From an uncultured Alistipes sp. (lineage in GTDB: Bacteria; Bacteroidota; Bacteroidia; Bacteroidales; UBA932), in contig CABMPD010000002.1 of assembly GCA_902388455.1 (NCBI GenBank), positions 222,406-286,405 on the forward strand: a stretch of DNA of 64,000 bases, read 5' to 3'. Positions within the stretch are counted from its first letter, which is position 1, and every line of letters starts with the position of its first letter. The notes beneath the pieces were generated by a model, which had not been told where the DNA came from, searched no databases, and saw only the letters and a program-made list of their open reading frames with translations. The position numbers and the translations under genes were made by a program. Positions 35,489 to 44,112 of this stretch are shown piece by piece.

Positions 35489-36769
35489 ATGAACAAACAG
35501 GAAGTCCCTGTGCTGCTCCTTACCGGATATCTGGGCAGCGGGAAGACAACACTGGTGAACCGCATCCTCTCCAATGAGAGGGGCATCCGGTTCGCCGTCA
35601 TCGTGAACGATATCGGAGAAGTGAATATAGATGCGGACCTGATTCAGCGCGGCGGCGTGGTCGGTACTCAGGATGACAGTCTGGTTGCCCTGCAGAACGG
35701 ATGTATATGCTGCACCCTCAAGGCTGACCTGATGAACCAGATTACCGAGCTGATACAGATGCAGCGCTTCGACTACATAGTCATAGAGGCCAGCGGTATC
35801 TGCGAGCCGGAGCCGATAGCCAGGACCATCTGCACCATGCCCAGAATGGACCCTAGGCTGGAGGTCAGCGGTATCTTCCCCCGCCTTGACTGCATAGTGA
35901 CCGTGGTGGACGCTCTCAGGCTGCAGGACGAGTTTGCCTGCGGAGACAGCCTCATGCGTGAGAACCTGGACGAGGATGATATCGAGAATCTGATTCTACA
36001 GCAGATAGAGTTCTGCAACATAGTCCTGCTCAACAAGGCGTCAGAGGTCACGCCTGACGAGAGGGCCCGCATCCGCCATATCATAGCCAGCGTCCAGCCC
36101 TCTGCCCGTATCCTCGAGTGCGATTACGGAGAGATAGACCTGAGCCTGATACTCAACACCCGGATGTTCAGTTTCAACCAGGTGGCCGCTTCGGCCGGCT
36201 GGGTGCGCGGCATCGAAGCCGTCCCCACGGAAGAGGAGGAGGCGGAGGCCCGCGGATATGGGCATCATCATGAACATGAGCACAGTCATGGACATGACAG
36301 CATCGGTGAGCATGATGAGCATGGCGGCGGTCATCATCACCATCATCACGACCATGACCACGAAGAGGGCGAGGCTGAGGAATACGGCATCGGCACATTC
36401 GTCTATTACCGCCGGCAGGCGTTTGATATCAATAAATTCGACAATTTCGTCATCAAGCACTGGCCGCGGGAGGTGATCCGTGCCAAGGGCATCTGCTATT
36501 TTACCCAGGATCCGGACATGTCCTACATGTTCGAGCAGGCGGGACGGCAGAAGCAGCTCAAGGAGGCGGGTCAGTGGTATGCCACCGCACCGGAGGACGA
36601 GCTGGAGCAGCTCAAGGCTCAGGATCCCGGTTTCGCCCGCGACTGGGACGAGTACTACGGAGACCGCATGCAGAAAATAGTGTTCATAGGGCGGCACATG
36701 GATGTGGAGAAGATCAAGCAGGATCTGGATTTCTGTCTCGACCGCGGGGCTGAGATTTACGGCATATAA
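35489..36769 (+). CDS. COG0523 (CobW/ZNG1-type) metallochaperone GTPase with His-rich loop
   Basis: A 426-residue GTPase of the CobW/HypB/UreG group. Walker A is LTGYLGSGKTT (residues 11-21), the metal site is NGCICC (C72, C74, C75), and the switch region is YIVIEASGICEPEPI. LLNKASEV is the guanine-specificity motif. Between the GTPase and CobW C-terminal domains (residues about 258-292) lies a loop with 17 histidines, mixed with Asp, Glu and Gly, which should bind zinc or another divalent metal. Family members deliver zinc or other metals to client enzymes. It has its own TATTTTTGC promoter; no Zur-like operator was recognised. Confidence 0.9.
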   Translation: MNKQEVPVLLLTGYLGSGKTTLVNRILSNERGIRFAVIVNDIGEVNIDADLIQRGGVVGTQDDSLVALQNGCICCTLKADLMNQITELIQMQRFDYIVIEASGICEPEPIARTICTMPRMDPRLEVSGIFPRLDCIVTVVDALRLQDEFACGDSLMRENLDEDDIENLILQQIEFCNIVLLNKASEVTPDERARIRHIIASVQPSARILECDYGEIDLSLILNTRMFSFNQVAASAGWVRGIEAVPTEEEEAEARGYGHHHEHEHSHGHDSIGEHDEHGGGHHHHHHDHDHEEGEAEEYGIGTFVYYRRQAFDINKFDNFVIKHWPREVIRAKGICYFTQDPDMSYMFEQAGRQKQLKEAGQWYATAPEDELEQLKAQDPGFARDWDEYYGDRMQKIVFIGRHMDVEKIKQDLDFCLDRGAEIYGI

Positions 36770-36806
36770 TTTGTTCGTAACCGGAAAACAATAATACATA
36801 CAGTAA

Positions 36807-38495
36807 ATGAAGTTTGTAAGTACAATTTTCAGGCGCTCCGCTGTCTCTGCGGCAGCAGCCATGGCGGCAGTGTTATCCCTCTCGGCTCAGTCGGAGGATT
36901 TCAACACTGGCAAATATATGGAGATACAGTCCATGATTCTCAGGACGCTCCAGTCCCAGTATGTGGATACGGTTCAGTTGGATGGTTTGATGCACAAGGG
37001 GATAGATGCCATGCTCTCTACCCTTGATCCTTATACGGTATTCATCCCTGAGGAGAATGAGGAGGATCTGGACATCATGACGACGGCGAGTTACGGCGGA
37101 GTAGGGGCATTGATACAGAAGACCCCTCAAGGTTATATAATCATAGCCGAACCGTATGAGAATTCGGCGGCTGTCAAGGCCGGTCTGCATCCCGGCGACA
37201 CGGTCGTGGCCATCGAAGGTGTGAGCACCAAGGACCTTACGGCAGACCAGTGCAGCGGACGGATGCGCGGCCGTCCCGGAACTGAACTGAATATGACGGT
37301 AGTCAGGGGACGGGGCGGAGATACCGTCCAGGTGGTACTGACCCGTGAGCGGATACATATTCCCGATGTGGTATATTACGGTTTTCTGAATGATTCTACA
37401 GGCTATATCCAGATCGGAGGTTTTACGGTGGACGGCTCCAGGGATGTACGCAGGGCATTCGAGGATCTGAAGGCTGACGGACGGATGAAACGTCTGGTAC
37501 TGGACCTGCGCGGCAATGGCGGAGGCCTTATGAACGAGGCCGTGAACATAGTCTCGCTGTTCGTGCCGCAGGGGACTCTGGTCGTATCGGCCAAGGGAAA
37601 GCATCCGGCAGCAGATTTCCAGTACAGTACCGAGACAGCTCCGGTGGATACTATCATCCCTCTGATGGTCATGGTCAACTCTGCTTCCGCGTCTTCGTCG
37701 GAGATAGTGGCGGGCGCCCTCCAGGATATGGACCGGGCTACTGTTGCGGGAGTCCGCACTTATGGTAAAGGTCTGGTACAGACCATCCGTCCAGTAGGTT
37801 ACAATACCTCTCTCAAGGTCACTACCGCCAAATACTACACTCCCAGCGGCCGCTGTGTGCAGGCTATAGACTACAGCCATCGTAACGAGGACGGCAGTGT
37901 GGGATATGTTCCCGATTCCCTGAAAAAAGCATTCAGGACACGACTGGGCCGTACGGTATACGACGGCGGAGGCATCACTCCCGATATTGAGGTGGAGCCC
38001 AAGTATTACAGTCGTCCGGTTATATCGTTGATATACAGCAATGTCATCAGCGACTATGCCATAAAATACTACAACACCCACGATTCCATCGCTCCGGCCG
38101 GTGAGTTCCTGCTGACTGATGAGGAATATGCCGATTTCGTGCAGTTTGCGGCTCAGAAGGAGTTTGACGCCAGGACGGAGTCCCAGATAGAGATGGAAAG
38201 GGTGCTTGAGGCTGCGGAACGCGAGGGTCTGGACAGTACTCTCGACGGCCTTAAACAGGAAATGGACGGGCTGTTGGAGCGCATCTCGCTGACAAAGGAG
38301 GACTTCCTCGAGGCCAATAAGTCCACAGTCAAGGCTCTTCTCGAGGATGAGATAGCCCTGAAGTTCTATCTTCGGGCCGGAGGCGCCGAGTCCGCCCTCC
38401 GTCAGGACAGCCAGCTTCAGCAGGCGCTGGATCAGTGGGACGGTACTATACCCGTGCAGCAGTCTGATCCGGAGACTGAGGAGCAGGTCGGTTAA
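36807..38495 (+). CDS. S41 family carboxy-terminal processing peptidase
   Basis: A 562-residue periplasmic serine protease of the CtpA/Tsp family. A signal peptide covers residues 1-27 (AVSAAAAMAAVLSLSAQ). The N-terminal part (DAMLSTLDPYTVFIPEE) leads into a PDZ domain near residues 90-180 (YGGVGALIQKTPQG, AAVKAGLHPGDTVVAIEG). The catalytic core holds LVLDLRGNGGGLMNEAV, the nucleophile stretch NSASASSSEIVAGAL (residues 291-305) and K321 in TYGKGLVQT. The C-terminal extension of about 150 residues is helical and acidic, as in Bacteroidales homologues. It lies 37 bp after the GTPase gene, possibly co-transcribed. Confidence 0.93.
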   Translation: MKFVSTIFRRSAVSAAAAMAAVLSLSAQSEDFNTGKYMEIQSMILRTLQSQYVDTVQLDGLMHKGIDAMLSTLDPYTVFIPEENEEDLDIMTTASYGGVGALIQKTPQGYIIIAEPYENSAAVKAGLHPGDTVVAIEGVSTKDLTADQCSGRMRGRPGTELNMTVVRGRGGDTVQVVLTRERIHIPDVVYYGFLNDSTGYIQIGGFTVDGSRDVRRAFEDLKADGRMKRLVLDLRGNGGGLMNEAVNIVSLFVPQGTLVVSAKGKHPAADFQYSTETAPVDTIIPLMVMVNSASASSSEIVAGALQDMDRATVAGVRTYGKGLVQTIRPVGYNTSLKVTTAKYYTPSGRCVQAIDYSHRNEDGSVGYVPDSLKKAFRTRLGRTVYDGGGITPDIEVEPKYYSRPVISLIYSNVISDYAIKYYNTHDSIAPAGEFLLTDEEYADFVQFAAQKEFDARTESQIEMERVLEAAEREGLDSTLDGLKQEMDGLLERISLTKEDFLEANKSTVKALLEDEIALKFYLRAGGAESALRQDSQLQQALDQWDGTIPVQQSDPETEEQVG

Positions 38496-38532
38496 AAATG
38501 ATGTTTTTTATGGCTTTCTATGCGATAAACAT

Positions 38533-38540
38533 TATATTTG
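38533..38540 (+). promoter_or_regulatory. TAnnTTTG -7 promoter box for mntA-hepT
   Basis: TATATTTGTC lies 18 bp before the mntA ATG. Confidence 0.6.
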
Positions 38541-38558
38541 TCGTGAAATGTTTCAATA

Positions 38559-38855
38559 ATGAAAACGAGAGAGGAGTACATATCATTGATCGCATCACAC
38601 ACTGATGAACTCCGGAATGACTTCGGGGTTACGTCCATGAGACTCTTCGGCTCGGTATCACGAGGAGAACATGGCTATGGCAGTGATGTGGATGTCTGTG
38701 TGGAGATGGCTCCAAAAGCATACTTAGTAGCTTCATTAAAACGTTTTTTGGAAAATCTGCTTCAGTGTTCCGTGGACGTGGTCAGAATGCATAAACACCT
38801 TAACCCATATTTATTGAACGAGATAGAGCACGATGGAGTCTACATATTCCAGTGA
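38559..38855 (+). CDS. mntA: MntA-like minimal nucleotidyltransferase (antitoxin)
   Basis: A 98-residue nucleotidyltransferase with the diagnostic GS-X10-DxD motif: G31-S32 ... D43-V-D45 in RLFGSVSRGEHGYGSDVDVCVE. In HepT/MntA type VII toxin-antitoxin pairs, MntA silences the HepT RNase by AMPylating a tyrosine near its active site. The gene precedes hepT and overlaps it by 23 bp, as is usual for this pair. A TATATTTG box is 18 bp upstream. Confidence 0.88.
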   Translation: MKTREEYISLIASHTDELRNDFGVTSMRLFGSVSRGEHGYGSDVDVCVEMAPKAYLVASLKRFLENLLQCSVDVVRMHKHLNPYLLNEIEHDGVYIFQ

Positions 38856-39219
38856 TCGCATCCGCAGCATTTTCATGCAAATACGGGATGCAATAGTTCA
38901 GATAAACGAATGGAATGAGGACGTCTGTTCTTCTGAGGATTACTATTCGTCTCCGGACGGAATGAAGAATCTTGCTGCAAGCTGCATGCTGATTGAGGCG
39001 ATAGGAGAGGGTGTCAGGCAAATCGATAAGCTGACACAGTCAAGGTTATGGAGCGAACGTCCGGAAATACCTTGGATCGATGTGATAGGAGTGCGCAACC
39101 ACATAGCGCACGAGTATTTTGACATCGACGGAGATATCGTTTTTGATATTGTAAAAAATAATCTTGGCAGTTTGCTTGCCGCAGTTGAGTACTTTCTTGG
39201 AAAATCTGAAATAATTTAG
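38833..39219 (+). CDS. hepT: HepT-like RNase toxin (DUF86/HEPN domain)
   Basis: A 128-residue all-alpha HEPN protein. The RNase motif R-X4-H-X-Y is intact as R88, H93 and Y95 (GVRNHIAHEYF). The tyrosine in this motif is also the usual target of AMPylation by MntA. The start ATG lies inside the 3' end of mntA (23-bp overlap), so translation is probably coupled. The stop overlaps the convergent MATE gene by 4 bp. Both proteins look intact, so the module is probably functional. Confidence 0.88.
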   Translation: MESTYSSDRIRSIFMQIRDAIVQINEWNEDVCSSEDYYSSPDGMKNLAASCMLIEAIGEGVRQIDKLTQSRLWSERPEIPWIDVIGVRNHIAHEYFDIDGDIVFDIVKNNLGSLLAAVEYFLGKSEII

Positions 39220-40550
39220 GAAATACGGGAGAAGACCTGCCGGCGGGCGGTGACGGTCATGTAGACGTCGCGGGCGATGAGGTGGGCGAAGTAGGCCATG
39301 TACAGGGCCTGGATGCCCATCAGGCCGCGGAAGGCGAAGTAGCAGACGTAGAAGGAGGCGCAGGCCCAGATCATTCCGTTGCGGATGGCCCGTGCGGCGG
39401 TGGCTCCGATGAAGATGCCGTCCCACATGAAAGCCAGGCAGCTGAATGCGGGCATGATTATCAGCCATATCATATACGGTTTGGAGGCAGCTGTAACGGC
39501 TGCCTCTGTCGTCATGAGGCTTACCATCCACTGGCCTCCCACGCCGTAGGCCACGGTTGAGATGACGGCCAGGCCGGCTGTCCAGGTGAAGAGCAGCCGC
39601 ACGGCCTTGTTCAGGGACAGCCTGTCCTGGGCTCCGATGTAGCGGCCGGTGAGGGCCTCGCCCGCGTATGCAAATCCGTCCAGGATGTAGGAGTAGAGCA
39701 TCAGCAGCTTCATGATGATGGTGCTTACGGCCAGCTGTACGTCTCCGTAGTGGGCAGCCAGGGAGGTGAATCCGCAGTATATCAGCATAAAACAGAGTGA
39801 GCGCAGGAAGAGGTTGGCGTTGAGAACGTAGAACGACTTCATGTAGCGGAACTTCACGTGCTGCCGGATGTTGACGTGCCGCAGCAGCCTGCCGTAGTGC
39901 GTGAGCATCAGGACGGAGGCCAGGATGAGGCCGGTATACTGGGCGATGACCGTGCCGAGGGCCACACCGGCGAAGCCGAGAGGGGTGTGCAGGCCGAGGA
40001 AGATGCTCATGCCGAGGTTGACCACGTTGACCGTCATGTCCACCGCCATCGGGAAGACGGTGTTCTGCATACCGATGAACCAGCCTTTGAACACCATCAG
40101 CGAGAGAGTTGCCGGAGCGTCCCATATCCTGATGAAGAAATATTTCCGGGCCAGTTCCTGGACTTCCGCCGAGCAGTCGATGAAGAGGAAGGCCGCCTCG
40201 ACGAAGAGCCATTGGATCAGTATCAGGAATGAGGCCGAGAGCAGGGCGGTCGCCTCTCCCTGGACGAAGTAGCGCATTGCCCCGGGAAGGTCCTTGCGGC
40301 CGTAGGCCTGGGCCGTGAGGCCTCCCGTGCCGACACGGAGGAAGCCGAAGTTCCAGTAGAGCAGGTCGAAGAGCATTGAGCCTACGGCTATTGCCCCGAT
40401 GGCCGCTACGTTGCCCAGGCGGCCGGATACGCCGATGTCCACCATTCCCACGAGGGGGACGGTGATGTTGGCCAGGATGCTGGGCACCGCGAGGTGCAGG
40501 ATCCGGCTGTTCATGGATCTGGGCGCGCTGTTCTCCGTATGCCTTTTCAT
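39216..40550 (-). CDS. MATE family efflux transporter
   Basis: A 444-residue inner-membrane exporter with about 12 membrane helices in two MATE halves. It starts RILHLAVPSILANITVPLVGMVDIGVSGRLG, the classical N-terminus, and carries GGLTAQAYGRKD after TM2. The second half includes LDGFAYAGEALTGRYIGA, the internal repeat of that motif. It most resembles DinF-type MATE proteins of Bacteroidota, which extrude cationic drugs or toxic metabolites using ion gradients. The product is 9 bp upstream of rsgA on the same strand order (rsgA first, then this gene), so the two form an operon. Confidence 0.9.
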   Translation of the reverse strand: MKRHTENSAPRSMNSRILHLAVPSILANITVPLVGMVDIGVSGRLGNVAAIGAIAVGSMLFDLLYWNFGFLRVGTGGLTAQAYGRKDLPGAMRYFVQGEATALLSASFLILIQWLFVEAAFLFIDCSAEVQELARKYFFIRIWDAPATLSLMVFKGWFIGMQNTVFPMAVDMTVNVVNLGMSIFLGLHTPLGFAGVALGTVIAQYTGLILASVLMLTHYGRLLRHVNIRQHVKFRYMKSFYVLNANLFLRSLCFMLIYCGFTSLAAHYGDVQLAVSTIIMKLLMLYSYILDGFAYAGEALTGRYIGAQDRLSLNKAVRLLFTWTAGLAVISTVAYGVGGQWMVSLMTTEAAVTAASKPYMIWLIIMPAFSCLAFMWDGIFIGATAARAIRNGMIWACASFYVCYFAFRGLMGIQALYMAYFAHLIARDVYMTVTARRQVFSRIS

Positions 40551-40559
40551 ATTGTCGTG

Positions 40560-41528
40560 CTATCTGTATTTTCCCTCCTCCTCGAGCATTCCGAGGTAGG
40601 ACATGTAGCGTTCGGGGGAGACGGTGCCGTTCTCTACTGCCTCGAGGACTGCGCAGCCCGGCTCATGGGTGTGGGTGCAGGGCTTGTAGCGGCAGTTGTC
40701 GGCGACGCGGAGCATTTCAGGGAAATAGGTGGAGATCTCCTCCGGCTCGATGTCCACCAGGCCGAAGCCCCTGATGCCGGGGGTGTCGATGATGAATCCG
40801 CCGCAGCTTGTGGGGTAGATCTCGTAGAATGTGGTGGTGTGGCGGCCCTGGCGGTATTTGTCCGATATTTCGGAGGTCTTGGGGTCGAGGGCGGGGTCGA
40901 TGGCCTTGATGAGGGAGGACTTGCCCACTCCGGATACGCCGCTGAAAAGGGAGATGCCGCCTCTGTTACACTGCTCCCGGAGGGTGTCCACGCCCTGACC
41001 GGTGAGGACCGAGATGTCCATTATGGGGTAGCCGGCGTCGGTGTAGATGCTGTGGAAGAGTTCGCTTTTTGCTTGCAGTTCTTCGGTGACGTAGAGGTCG
41101 GTCTTGTTGAGTAGTATCGTGACGGGGACCTTGTAGGCCTCGCAGGTGACCAGGAACCGGTCGATGAAGGGCCACTTGGTCTCCGGGCAGTCCAGGGTGA
41201 CTATGAGGTAGGCGGTGTCTATGTTGGAGGCGAGGATGTGGCACTGGCGGGAGAGGTTGGTGGACTTGCGGATGATGTAGTTCTTCCGCGGGAGGACCTT
41301 GGTGATGGTGCCCTCGTCTACGGGATTTCCGTCGGCATCTACCGGCACGGAGTATTCCACGCGGTCGCCTACCGCTACCGGGTTGGTGGCCGTAGAGCCG
41401 CTCAGCCGCAGCTTGCCTCTGACCACTGCGTTCAGCGGTTTCCACTGCGGCAGCTCCGACAGCAGGTAGTGGCTGCCGGTGTTCTTGACCACTGTCGCGG
41501 TTCCGGTATGTATTCTGTTCTCGCCCAT
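40560..41528 (-). CDS. rsgA: Ribosome small subunit-dependent GTPase A
   Basis: This late-stage 30S assembly GTPase has 322 residues. An N-terminal OB-fold (HYLLSELPQWKPLNAVVRGKLRL, VGDRVEYSV) is followed by the circularly permuted GTPase domain: ILLNKTDL (G4) comes before SLFSGVSGVGKSSLIKAI (G1) and FIIDTPGIRGFGL (G3). The C-terminal zinc finger is in NCRYKPCTHTHEPGC. A TATCTTCG variant promoter box is at 41547-41554 on the minus strand. Confidence 0.95.
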   Translation of the reverse strand: MGENRIHTGTATVVKNTGSHYLLSELPQWKPLNAVVRGKLRLSGSTATNPVAVGDRVEYSVPVDADGNPVDEGTITKVLPRKNYIIRKSTNLSRQCHILASNIDTAYLIVTLDCPETKWPFIDRFLVTCEAYKVPVTILLNKTDLYVTEELQAKSELFHSIYTDAGYPIMDISVLTGQGVDTLREQCNRGGISLFSGVSGVGKSSLIKAIDPALDPKTSEISDKYRQGRHTTTFYEIYPTSCGGFIIDTPGIRGFGLVDIEPEEISTYFPEMLRVADNCRYKPCTHTHEPGCAVLEAVENGTVSPERYMSYLGMLEEEGKYR

Positions 41529-41546
41529 GTGCTTTGTTTTGCGCCG

Positions 41547-41554
41547 CGAAGATA
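41547..41554 (-). promoter_or_regulatory. Variant -7 promoter box for rsgA
   Basis: The minus strand reads TATCTTCGCGG, 19 bp before the rsgA ATG, one base away from TAnnTTTG. Confidence 0.45.
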
Positions 41555-41578
41555 CAAATTATTTGGCTGTGTAGCTTT

Positions 41579-41737
41579 CAGGCAGTTATGTACACTCTGA
41601 AAAGTACGTGCCTACGGCGCTATCCCTCCCACCGTGAGTATCATCTCGTTACTTCGTAACGCGGTGATACTCATGGCGGGCCCCTCCCGCTAACAGGCCG
41701 CGGGTGGCATGCTTTTCAGAGTGTACATAACTGCCTG
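41579..41737 (+). repeat. Long structured repeat with 26-bp perfect terminal inverted repeats
   Basis: The ends (41579-41604 and 41712-41737) are perfect 26-nt inverted repeats beginning CAGGCAGTTATG. Inside is CCCTCCCACC, then a hairpin GAGTATCA/TGATACTC topped by CGTTAC/GTAACG, then GGCGGGCCCCTCCC, CTAACAGGCCG and GGGTGGC. The inner core, but not the outer stem, is shared with the element at 59734-59841. It lies between divergent genes and contains no gene. Confidence 0.85.
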
Positions 41738-41808
41738 CGACACGAATTGTACAGGTTATGCCTGCAGCCCGATAAAAAATCCTTAGTGCGATATTGGGGA
41801 GATTGTCG

Positions 41809-41816
41809 TATCTTTG
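41809..41816 (+). promoter_or_regulatory. TAnnTTTG -7 promoter box for the polyprenyl synthase operon
   Basis: TATCTTTGCGC lies 25 bp before the ATG at 41841 and is downstream of the structured repeat. Confidence 0.7.
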
Positions 41817-41840
41817 CGCGAAAGGAAAATCCATAGTACC

Positions 41841-42818
41841 ATGTACAGTTTAGCTGAAATCGACAAGATCGTCTCCAACGGGATATGTGCCCTCGACCTG
41901 AAGGGTGAGCCCGCTGAGCTTTACACACCTATAGAATATATGATGTCCATCGGGGGCAAGCGGATCCGTCCGCGTCTGGCCCTGCTGGCCTGCTCGCTGT
42001 TTACGGACAAGATCGAGCCGCAGCAGGTCTATCCGGCTCTCGGACTGGAGGTGTTCCATACGTTTACCCTGATTCATGACGACATCATGGACCGGGCCGA
42101 TATCCGCCGCGGCCAGCCTACAGTGTACCGCAAGTGGAACGAGAACATCGCGATTCTCTCCGGAGACGTGATGTCGATACAGGCCTACGAGTACGTGTGC
42201 AAGGCTCCGGCCGACAAGCTCCAGGCCGTGCTGGCTGTGTTCAGCGATACAGCCCGGAAGGTCTGCGAGGGACAGCAGTACGACATGAACTACGAGACCA
42301 TGCCGGTGGTGACGATGGATGACTATATCATGATGATAGGGCTGAAGACATCGGCGCTGATAGCCGGATCGGCCAAGTTAGGGGCTGTCCTCGGCGGTGC
42401 CGATGCGAAGTCAGCAGAAGCTCTGTACCGGTACGGCTACGACCTCGGTCTGGCCTTCCAGATTACCGACGACTATCTGGATACTTTCGGGGATCCGGCC
42501 GTGTTCGGAAAGAATATCGGCGGGGACATCGTGAACAATAAGAAGACCTGGCTCTACGTCGAGGCGGCCCGTCTGGCGTCCGGAGAGCAGAAGACCCGTT
42601 TCGGGGAGATCTTCCGGATGGGGGAGGACCGTGCGGCTGAGAAGATCGCAGCGGCCCAGCAGTTGTTCACTGAGCTGGGAGGCAAGGACAATGCCGAGAA
42701 GGCCATAGAGCACTATTTCCATAAGGCAATGGAGACTGTCGAGGCCCTGTCTCTCGGGGCGCAGAAGCTCTCCCTGCTCGAGGAGTTCGCCACCCAGATA
42801 ACCTACCGCCGCAAATGA
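41841..42818 (+). CDS. Polyprenyl diphosphate synthase (trans-isoprenyl)
   Basis: A 325-residue all-alpha prenyltransferase that extends allylic diphosphates with isopentenyl diphosphate. The first Asp-rich motif is FTLIHDDIMDRADIRRG (D80, D81, D84) and the second is FQITDDYLDTFGD. GGKRIRPRLALLAC gives the IPP-binding lysine and arginine region. Chain length (farnesyl, geranylgeranyl or longer) cannot be judged safely. In Bacteroidales this family often supplies menaquinone or undecaprenyl precursors. The start at 41841 follows AAAGGAAAAT. It overlaps the U32 peptidase gene by 4 bp. Confidence 0.92.
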   Translation: MYSLAEIDKIVSNGICALDLKGEPAELYTPIEYMMSIGGKRIRPRLALLACSLFTDKIEPQQVYPALGLEVFHTFTLIHDDIMDRADIRRGQPTVYRKWNENIAILSGDVMSIQAYEYVCKAPADKLQAVLAVFSDTARKVCEGQQYDMNYETMPVVTMDDYIMMIGLKTSALIAGSAKLGAVLGGADAKSAEALYRYGYDLGLAFQITDDYLDTFGDPAVFGKNIGGDIVNNKKTWLYVEAARLASGEQKTRFGEIFRMGEDRAAEKIAAAQQLFTELGGKDNAEKAIEHYFHKAMETVEALSLGAQKLSLLEEFATQITYRRK

Positions 42819-44056
42819 GCAGGGGACACAGACTCGAGATAATGGCCCCGGCCGGATGCTTCGAGGCCCTCACCGCCGCGGTGCAGGCCGGAGCCGATTC
42901 GGTGTATTTCGGGGTGGAGGACCTGAACATGCGGTCCCACAGCGCGAACAATTTTACCCTGGCCGACCTTCCGGAGATAGTCCGCTACTGCTCGGAGCAC
43001 GATGTCAAGACCTACCTGGCCCTGAACATTATTCTCTACGACGAGGACGTGCCCAAGGCCTACAGCACCCTCGATGCCGCCAAGGCCGCCGGAGTCACGG
43101 CTGTCATCGCCTCCGACATAACTACCATAGAATATGCCCACCGTATCGGCCTCGAGGTGCATATCTCCACCCAACTCAATATCTCCAACACAGAGGCCCT
43201 GCGCTTCTACTCGCAGTATGCCGACGTGGTGGTCCTCGCCCGGGAGCTCAACCTGGAGCAGGTCAGGGCCATCAGCGACCGTATCGCCTCGGAGGGCATC
43301 ACCGGGCCTTCGGGCCGTCCGGTGCAGATCGAGATGTTCTGCCACGGGGCTCTGTGCATGGCCGTCTCCGGCAAATGCTATCTGAGCCTGCACGAGAACG
43401 GCAAGTCGGCCAACCGCGGCTCCTGCCTCCAGCTCTGCCGCCGGGGCTACCGCGTCACTGACCTCGAGACAGGCTACGAACTGGAGATAGATAACAAGTA
43501 CATCATGTCCCCCAAGGACCTGTGCACCATAGAATTTCTGGACAAGATGGCCGCAGCCGGCGTATCGGTGTTCAAGATCGAGGGCCGCGCCCGTCCGGCG
43601 GAGTATGTGCAGAAGGTGGTCAGCGCCTACCGGGCCGCCGCCGATGCCGTGGAGGCCGGCACCTTCACCCCGGAGTTCGGGGCCTCGTTCCGGGACCAGC
43701 TCTCGCAGGTGTTCAACCGCGGCTTCTGGGACGGTTACTACCAGGGTGCCCGTCTGGGCGAGTGGAGCAGCGTCTACGGCAGCAGCGCGACCATGAAGAA
43801 GGTCTATGCCGGCAAGGTGAACAATTATTTCTCCAACCTCGGAGTGGCCGAGATCCTGGTCGAGGCCGCCCCGCTGAAAGTCGGTCAGCACATCCTCATC
43901 ATCGGCCCCACCACCGGAGTAGTCGAGATGGACATCCCCGAGATCCGCGTCGACCTCGTCCCCTCCGACACCGCTCCCCAGGGTGTCGCCTGCTCCATCC
44001 CCGTACCCTCCCGCGTCCGCCGCGCCGACAAGCTCTACATCTTCGAGCGGAAATAA
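42815..44056 (+). CDS. U32 family peptidase (TrhP/RlhA-like)
   Basis: A 413-residue member of the U32 family. It starts LEIMAPAGCFEALTAAVQAGADSVYFG, the typical barrel entry, and has the cysteine-bearing signature IEMFCHGALCMAVSGKCYLS near residue 170. SCLQLCRRGY follows and, with the preceding cysteines, can ligate an Fe-S cluster. The C-terminal beta-domain holds FNRGFWDGYYQGA. Members such as TrhP and RlhA act in prephenate-dependent hydroxylation of tRNA or rRNA, so an RNA-modification role is more likely than proteolysis. It is coupled to the polyprenyl synthase by ATGA. Confidence 0.9.
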   Translation: MSRGHRLEIMAPAGCFEALTAAVQAGADSVYFGVEDLNMRSHSANNFTLADLPEIVRYCSEHDVKTYLALNIILYDEDVPKAYSTLDAAKAAGVTAVIASDITTIEYAHRIGLEVHISTQLNISNTEALRFYSQYADVVVLARELNLEQVRAISDRIASEGITGPSGRPVQIEMFCHGALCMAVSGKCYLSLHENGKSANRGSCLQLCRRGYRVTDLETGYELEIDNKYIMSPKDLCTIEFLDKMAAAGVSVFKIEGRARPAEYVQKVVSAYRAAADAVEAGTFTPEFGASFRDQLSQVFNRGFWDGYYQGARLGEWSSVYGSSATMKKVYAGKVNNYFSNLGVAEILVEAAPLKVGQHILIIGPTTGVVEMDIPEIRVDLVPSDTAPQGVACSIPVPSRVRRADKLYIFERK

Positions 44057-44080
44057 TTGCTCGGGCGGAGGAAATAGTGT

Positions 44081-44088
44081 TATCTTTG
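44081..44088 (+). promoter_or_regulatory. TAnnTTTG -7 promoter box for dnaE
   Basis: TATCTTTGTG lies 25 bp before the dnaE ATG and after the U32 stop codon. Confidence 0.65.
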
Positions 44089-44112
44089 TGGGGAAGAAAT
44101 CAAGGATAATAT

